From Platerodrilus igneus (taxonomy: Eukaryota; Arthropoda; Insecta; Coleoptera; Lycidae): 64,000 nt of DNA. Of this stretch, positions 57,904 through 64,000 are shown piece after piece (the first letter of the stretch is position 1; every line of letters starts with the position of its first letter). Under the pieces are notes generated by a model. That model did no database searches, was not told the DNA's origin, and worked only from the letters and a program-made list of their open reading frames with translations. The DNA lies in NCBI GenBank assembly GCA_036346225.1, contig JARFIW010000593.1:1196506-1260505 (forward strand), in the 5' to 3' direction. The position numbers were made by a program, and so were the translations under genes.

Positions 57904-59090
57904 CTACATAACTAAAGAGTCTTTCTTACTAACCGCAAATGCATACAGCTTGTACAACCCGGATGTATCTAAGTCAGTCCATCGACACATAAAATAATCT
58001 TTTAATTCTTCCTCATTTTCTCTAATAAGATGTTCTTTGTCTAACACATCTTTGTATTGTTCGCGTATCTGTCGCAGTGTTTTCCATGTAGTCCAATTTT
58101 CGCCTTTTTGCATCCATTTCCTCTAATTCCAGTTGTCTTTTCCTTCCACTTACTGCGTATGGCATACATAATGGGGTAATTTCCTTTAGCGTAAACGGAT
58201 AGAGTTTACTACCAATATTTGCGCGTTGTCGTACAACCTCTGGGCGAATGTTAGGTGTATTTATCAATCCCAATTCCGAAATGACTATTTCTTTTGGAAT
58301 TGTAGAATATGTGTTGCAGATTGTGTAAAATATGTACTACCTGCTTTAATGTAGCACTTGTGTAAGATTTTATTTTATCTTGGCTGTCTTCCTCCTCTAC
58401 TATCTCCAAATAATTTACGGGTAAATAGTTAAAACTAAAGCCAGCACATACTTTATCAATGTTTCCCTTTCTTTTGGTTTTCGGACAACTTAATTTGCAA
58501 GCCCGTCAATTTCTTTGTATTACCATTACCCCAATACACGTACTGTAGCAGGTTATTATACACTAAACAGCAGCTATTTTGTAGCTTGTCCGATAGCTTA
58601 CTCCACATTTTGGCAAGTGGTACCGAGTACATTGGCGCCTTTAGGAAGTATAACACTATCTTCCAATAACGTTAAACAGTCTTTTAAGGGATTATACACC
58701 CGTTCTGCACTGACATAGCTTCCAATTGCACATTGTATATTGTCGCTTCAATCGCGTAATACCATGTTCTTTAGCCAAAGTAGACGCAAATGTTTCCCTT
58801 AAACGTACATCTGGACAACGTAAAAATCTAGTATATGATTGCCAAGTTGTTTATTAACACCAGGACTTGTTATCTGACACACAAATTTGTTGTATATCTT
58901 AATTCTTGCATTGGTTGTTAGCCATGTTAAACAATCAATTCCTACAGTTTTATCGTTGTCAACTATAATATTACACTTTTCTTCGTATTCGCCCTTATAG
59001 CAAAAGTTATGGTTTGTAGTTAAATAATTACACATCTCCATCTTGCTAAATATACCCGCAAAATCTTGGGTTACATCCATGTCAAAAGAT
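57904..59090 (-). pseudogene. Broken replication-initiator-like gene of the long-TIR unit
   Basis: Frame 58799-59080 starts MDVTQDFAGIFSKMEMCNYL and contains TVGIDCLTWLTTNARIKIYN and FVCQITSPGVNKQLGNHILDF. The R-(I/V)-K-(I/V)-YNK pattern and a downstream L-x-K-E-HG-I-TR block resemble rolling-circle initiators of the Rep_trans type, but this is an inference. Later pieces are 58456-58656, 58022-58273 (SKLYPFTLKEITPLCMPYA, a basic KR-rich stretch) and 57904-58113 (LKDYFMCRWTDLDTSGLYKLY). They are probably parts of one protein of about 400 residues, split by at least three shifts. Confidence 0.45.
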
Positions 59091-59109
59091 AGAAATAATC
59101 TTTTCGAGT

Positions 59110-59604
59110 TCGTCTAATATATCTGGTAGTTCCTCAATAAAGTTTCCAACTTAACATCTGCTAGTTCCACTTTGTATGGAACACATATAGGATTTTGGAA
59201 TTTTTATTAATGCATTCGAGGTCTTCTTTTCCGATAATTTCTTTTACTCTCTGGCCCATCTTGTTAGTGCTTTCTAGAGAAAACGGAAGCTTAGCTTTAA
59301 CACCATGTCTAGCGAAACAAATCGGTCAAACTTTCTTCGTAGATAGCTGTTAAATGCACCACAAATTTCTTTTTAGGATAAACATCCTTTTGCTTGCAGA
59401 GGTTTGTTCGGCGTCAGAAAAGTCGCAAATTTTAACCAACATTATATTGTCACAAAATGGTTCTGTAATTGGTGTGTGTAGTCCACCAGTCAGCATCTGC
59501 TCGCCTTCGACATAACAAATATTACCAATATCTGTTACCAGATTATTGTTGCACATATTTTCTACCAAAAGCCATAATCCAAATCGCTCATTTGTCGGTT
59601 TCAC
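59110..59604 (-). pseudogene. Upstream gene fragment of the long-TIR unit
   Basis: Frame 59350-59604 begins MKPTNERFGLWLLVENMCNN and continues CYVEGEQMLTGGLHTPITEP. A shifted continuation at 59160-59340 reads KLPFSLESTNKMGQRVKEII and GKEDLECINKN. I do not recognise a domain. It lies directly upstream of the initiator-like gene in the same direction and may be part of the same transcript. Confidence 0.35.
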
Positions 59605-59837
59605 TTTATTCCCAGAAGTTGAGAAACGTTAATCACCTTGGAGACGCTCATGTTTACCGTTCTAGCTACTATCGAATACTAAATTAAATACGAAAAATTG
59701 TTCTCTTATGTATTCTACAGAGTGGGGCGTATATTGCCGAAGATAGTCGAATATGTTGTTATCCGACCTAAGCCGACAGGGATGCGCATCGACATATATC
59801 CGGATATATGTAGGATGTTAAGTTAAGGGTGAAATTG

Positions 59838-59890
59838 CCCCATGACCATGACCACATGACCACATGACCATATGATCACATGACCACATG
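59838..59890. repeat. Short tandem ATGACCAC repeats
   Basis: About seven copies of CCACATGA/CCATGA-type units occur in a row. They lie immediately beside the palindrome array. Confidence 0.8.
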
Positions 59891-59911
59891 AAAAATTGAT
59901 AGGTTAGGCTG

Positions 59912-60057
59912 TTTAATGATTTCTCATTAAAACCCATGACCATTGACCATTTTTTATGAGTTCTCATTAAAACTCGTTAACCTAATTGCTTTTTAATGAG
60001 TTTACTCATTAAAAACCCATTAACACTAATTGCTTTTAATGAGTTTTCCATTAAAAA
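59912..60057. repeat. Array of four direct-repeated palindromes
   Basis: Four imperfect palindromes of the form TTTAATGAG-TT-CTCATTAAAA occur at 59912-59932, 59951-59972, 59991-60015 and 60033-60057, spaced about 40 bp apart with ACCCATTAAC or CTCGTTAACC spacers. They sit between the minus-strand gene block and the G+T-rich region, upstream of the genes. They could be protein-binding sites, an origin-like element or hairpins. Confidence 0.75.
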
Positions 60058-60099
60058 CCAAGTGTGGACCTAGGTTAGATAAAGGAAAAATTAATAGGT

Positions 60100-63000
60100 T
60101 GGGTCAGCGCCGCGGCGCGGCTTAACCTGTCAACTTACGACTCAATGGAACAACTGCGTAAGGTGTGCATAGAATGGATCGTGCTGTGTGTGAGTAAAAA
60201 CTCGTGGCATGGTGCTGTGGGTGTCGATAACGGATGCTGTCATGTGGTCATTCGACTGGTCTGTCATGTGGTGTGCTGGTCGTCATGCAGTCTGCGGATA
60301 TCGGTGTCTTCGACCGGCGTGCCTGTGACTGAATGTTGTGCGTGATTCGATATGGTGCTGATAACGTTCAACGTCGATGAACTGTCTGTGATTGTGACGT
60401 GCAAATGGTCGAGCTGCGTGTGTGGCGGGTGACGGCGGTGTGCGGTTTGCTGGCAGGTGCTGTGGTTGGACCGACGCGAGTCGCGCATTTTGATCGTGTA
60501 TGGCGTGTATGCTAAAAGGACTTGACGGCTTCGCTGTTTTCGAACGTTGTTCGGTGTCTGCAACATGCTGGTAAGTGGCAAAGTATCGGATGATCGATGT
60601 AAATTCAAAATCTGTTTCGTGTGGAACACGAATGGTTGACTGGTGTGGACAATGAACGAACTCGTGTTTCTTTGCATGGTCAGATGCGGAGAGGTGTAAG
60701 GCTGGGAAATGTAGTGAATAGCTGCAATGAAGTGCTTGGTTGCAACGATCGTGTTGAGTGAGTTGTCTATGGCTGTGTGCAAATTATAGTGCGTAACAAT
60801 GCGGTCGTACAAGTGTGCGGTTGCAAATGTGCGCTGTATGGAGTTAGTTGTATAGGCTGGTGATTAACAGGTCGGTGCAACGTGGTGCGTAAATTTAGCT
60901 CAAATGCAGACTGTCGTGAGTGTCGAAGGTAAATTGCTGTTGTGCACGTTGATGTGAATGTGGGATGACGGGCTGAATGTCAAAAAATGAAGTGTACTCG
61001 GCTAAATGCTTGCGTAGTGTTGGAATGGAACATGACAGATGATAAGTCTACATCGGTAGTGTGGTCAGATTTGAAATGCGAGCTGATCGAAATGGATCTG
61101 TGGATGATCATGCGGTCGCGGATGATGTACGAGATGCGAGTGGTTACGCGAAATGCCGTGTATGCGACTGGAGGAAGGAAAACAATGATGGAAAGAATGA
61201 CGCGAGACTACATGGTATGCGGAATGGTCTTGAAGTGAAAACTGCGGTTGTGCGTTTGGTGTCTTGGGGTGTTGGGTTAGGCCTGTATGTTGTTCAGGTT
61301 GCGTAGGGGCGTTTGGGAGGGTTGTTCTTCGGCTTCCGGTGGTTGAAGAATGTTGTGTGGTTGGAACGTGTTCGGGCTTGGGTTTACGGTGGTTATTTTG
61401 TGGTTTCCTGCGAAGCCGCCCTGCGTGGTGGAAGTATCGGAAACTCAAAATAATGTGTTGGAAAAATGCAAGTACGTGATGGGTTGGTTTGAAGAAATTG
61501 CGGGCTTGCAAATTATGGAAAACCGAGGGGAACATATGGTATGAGGGCTGGTGTTGAATTGCCTTTTTTGGGGAATAAGAGGGAATGTGGAAAATAAATT
61601 GCAAATGCTGCATTGAGGTAGACAATTGGCAATCTGCACCCTTTTCATTCCAAAGTTTGTCTTTCGGAATGGGTTTAAATACTAAATTCGCCAAGGTGGT
61701 GAAAGCGGTGTTGGTGTGAATACGTTCGCTAAAGGAAATTACCTTAAGCATCGCTGAGTGAATGGGCAATGGTTGGGGGATGGTGAAAAGCGAAAATGAC
61801 ACTTGGAAAACGCGACATCGCGACTACAAGTGGTAACAAAGAACTTATAAGAAATGGGGTTAAGTTATTTCTGTGTCGATGGCTGATTAGATACATCGGT
61901 GACAAGTGATGGATGGTTAGTGAAGCTCTTGTTATGAGGTTTCTGGGGGATGAAAAATCGTATGGGTCTTAAAAGGTTTCTAAAAGTTTTTAAAATGCTG
62001 ATAAAAAGAGAACTAAGGAACGTCGAACTGCGGTTCCCACGCGGGCCTAAACGTTGTATTTTCCTTAACTTTATCATTCAAAACAGGGTCTTCAAAAACA
62101 ACCAAAGTCAAGGGGGATGCATAGCCGGTGTTGGGAAGGATCTCCATACGGCAAGAGAAGTCACTCAAGAACGTAGCAGATTGTGAAGCTGGATTAAAGA
62201 TGTCACAACTGCAGAATTAAACGAAATGGATCTGGTTGTCGGGAATAGACTTTAAAATGGGCAATTCGGTAATTTTAAATTGCTAGACGTTTAAGTATAA
62301 TTTTTAGAAAAGGGATGAAGACTGGGTCGATAAAGTTTAGGCTGGAAATTAGATAAATACCACTGGAAAACATAAAGGGACGTTTCTGTTATAATTTGTT
62401 TAAATTAAGTTAATGCTCCATGTTGTTGGAAATGGATTGTATGTATGTCAGATAAAATTTTTGTATATAATTGTTTTATTATAAGGCTGTATTCCGAATC
62501 CCCGAAGGGTTGGCCACGGACTGGGGGGTGGTACGCATGGGGCCATGGGTGGTGTATGGAGGGTTTAATGTGGTGATGTGTCTGTAAAGGGGAGGAGTTA
62601 ACAGTCACCAAGATTTAATCTTTATTTGATGTCATATTTGTTGCGGAGTAAAGAAAGTTTGATAGCAGCGTTATAATTAGTTTCGGGTGTGAAAAGGTAC
62701 CTTCTAATAACAATCAGCATGGGGTAAGCTTATAGTGTAATTGTGGGGTTTGTAATTGGGTTAATTGTTTAAATTTCCTATAATTTCGACGTTTTCTTCC
62801 GTCTCCGGCCGGCGATTACGGGTTTTCAAGTGGATCGCGGGAACGGTGGATCTTTGGACGGTGGGTTGAAAGTTTGGGTGAAAAGGGTTTTAAAGAAAGT
62901 AATAGTGGGCAAATGAAAGGTTGGGGTTAAGGCTCCGGATGGGTTTTTGAAAACCTCAGGTTGGGTCCTGAATTAGATGTGAACTCAAAAGTTTTTCTTG

Positions 63001-63240
63001 GTGATGCGCAGGTAATCATTAATACTGTCCAAAAAGTGAGGAATGAAGGACATATTTGGGTCCGTGTTTGTTGGTACCTGTTGTCTACTGTATTGTAGCA
63101 GAAGAACGATAAAGATTAAGGGCTCACGAATGATGAGTAAACCGGGTGCTTAACGGTTAGCCAAAGGGGTGGCATGCACTCGCAGCGTGTGGGAATATCC
63201 GTATAAAATAAGTTCGTGTCGTGCAAATATTGGAATGGTT
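60100..63240. other. 3-kb region with strong strand-composition bias (G+T on the plus strand)
   Basis: The plus strand is dominated by G and T from about 60140 on, after a GC-rich knot (GCGCCGCGGCGCGG near 60108). Two long minus frames (60264-60812 and 61065-61802) translate to His/Thr/Ser/Pro-rich, repeat-free sequence and arise because an A+C-rich strand has few stops. I see no domain. It could be a non-coding transcript or a diverged structural gene. Confidence 0.5.
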
Positions 63241-63242
63241 AA

Positions 63243-64000
63243 ATTGGACTATAGGCGAATTATTATGGTTTGAAATAATTTTCGTGGTCTAAATAAAATA
63301 GCTTAGACTGGTTAATGTATATGGTTACATACTCGTCACATCCACAAACATCTGTTTACGTCCACAATATCGATACCGGTAGTTTTTGTTTAACAAATAG
63401 TAGGAAAGATACGTCAGGTGTTAGTGCGTGGAAGCCCATAGGATCGTTGGAATCAAAAAGAACGGTGCAGCGGTATGTATGGTAGTCTCCGTTAGAATAA
63501 TCGAAAGTGGTTAATCGGTCGTATTAGATGTTTAAATATGCAAAAGTGTAAAAGCCTACATAAACAAAAATTAATTAACCGACAAAAAAGTGCGCGATGT
63601 GCTACACTTATAAAGAAAGTATGGAATGGTGTTTTTAGCAGCCCTAGCAGTAAAAGGGCAACTGATTTTTTCCAAGCAACTACAAGAATAGCAGTAGCGC
63701 AGAGAAGGGGGTATGCAATGTATTATACAGTTGCTGCAAAATATGTCAGTTTACGCGTAGCTCGGATGTGTAATTGATCACGACTTAAAGATCCCTCGGA
63801 GGTTTAAAAATTCTCGGCCCATTGTCGTTTGAAAAATGTTTGTAAATTATCAGAACAGGAGCGGGTTGAAGTATAATGGATTATTGACTGGGTTTTTCCT
63901 ACCTTTTACGAGGGAATCGGAAATTGACAGACATCGAGCATCTAATTCTCTATTTGGACAATATCGAGTACTTACCGGTTCTAGAAATCATTACGTGCGA
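63243..64000 (-). repeat. Right copy of the long inverted repeat (continues past the window)
   Basis: It pairs with 55332-56095. The pairing is still perfect at the last base, so the true end is outside. Confidence 0.92.
63538..63777 (+). CDS. Small basic protein encoded in the inverted repeat
   Basis: The 79-residue frame starts at an ATG (MQKCKSLHKQKLINRQKSAR...) and is rich in Lys and Arg with few acidic residues. The same protein sequence is recognisable, with substitutions, in both tandem units of the left repeat, but there it is broken by homopolymer indels. Basic composition would suit a DNA-binding or virion-core protein; this is speculative. Confidence 0.35.
   Translation: MQKCKSLHKQKLINRQKSARCATLIKKVWNGVFSSPSSKRATDFFQATTRIAVAQRRGYAMYYTVAAKYVSLRVARMCN

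Noticed and set aside
59838..60057. CRISPR array
   Set aside because: The repeats are palindromic and too close together with near-identical spacers, in a eukaryotic context.
60264..61802. Two long minus-strand frames of 182 and 245 residues as genes
   Set aside because: The A+C-rich strand rarely forms stop codons. The products are His/Thr/Ser/Pro-rich without any motif.

Overview
The window looks like repeat-dense heterochromatin-type DNA from an arthropod, most likely an insect. It is AT-rich and contains no intact host gene that I can support. The element mix points to insects: a BEL/Pao element, Ty3/Gypsy elements (one ending in an env-like gene), a piggyBac, hAT and Tc1/mariner DNA transposons, RTE-like and Jockey/CR1-like LINEs, and a tRNA-derived SINE. 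Nearly every coding region is broken by stops or frameshifts. Some indels fall in homopolymer runs, so a few could be assembly errors.

Left part (1-19.1 kb): the 3' end of an env-bearing Gypsy element and its LTR (1-1355); a minus-strand Gypsy element (2566-7651) whose Pol C-terminus runs directly into a macro (ADP-ribose) domain; and a minus-strand BEL/Pao element (9179-16176) that splits a decayed gene of a widespread arthropod protein family ending in a CXC-type cysteine cluster (8758-9178 and 16185-19067). A Tc1/mariner fragment is wedged between the BEL pol stop and its LTR.

Middle (19.1-32.7 kb): a LINE endonuclease fragment; a decayed gene that still shows three phase-compatible exons (20615-23103); a LINE reverse transcriptase split by a piggyBac at a TTAA site (24914-27386); a small LTR element with env-like debris, an inverted LTR piece and a three-copy SINE array; an LTR interrupted by a hAT-type MITE with an 8-bp target duplication; and the N-terminal half of a hAT transposase.

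Composite insertion (32741-49734): the hAT transposase stops at 32740 and resumes after 49734. The whole 17-kb block between is bounded by TGTTAC...GTAACA and a 4-bp CACT duplication. It is best read as a minus-strand Gypsy with about 1.45-kb LTRs that formed a tandem LTR-internal-LTR-internal-LTR array and was then partly deleted. It carries later insertions: an RTE-like LINE, a truncated LINE tail, a GT-rich tandem array containing reversed LINE 5'-end modules, and a long palindromic MITE with a mariner transposon at its exact centre.

Right part (51-64 kb): a SINE, tandem repeats, the zinc-finger-bearing N-terminus of a protein-primed-type DNA polymerase like those of Polinton/adintovirus-like elements (53750-54493), then an unusual unit of at least 8.7 kb bounded by long, nearly identical inverted repeats (55332-56095 and 63243 to beyond the window end). 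Its minus-strand genes are broken but recognisable as members of an unnamed insect/invertebrate mobile-element gene set. One may be a rolling-circle-type initiator. Next to them lies an array of four palindromes and a 3-kb G+T-rich strand. This unit is the best candidate for an undescribed system, with the Gypsy-macro-domain fusion second.
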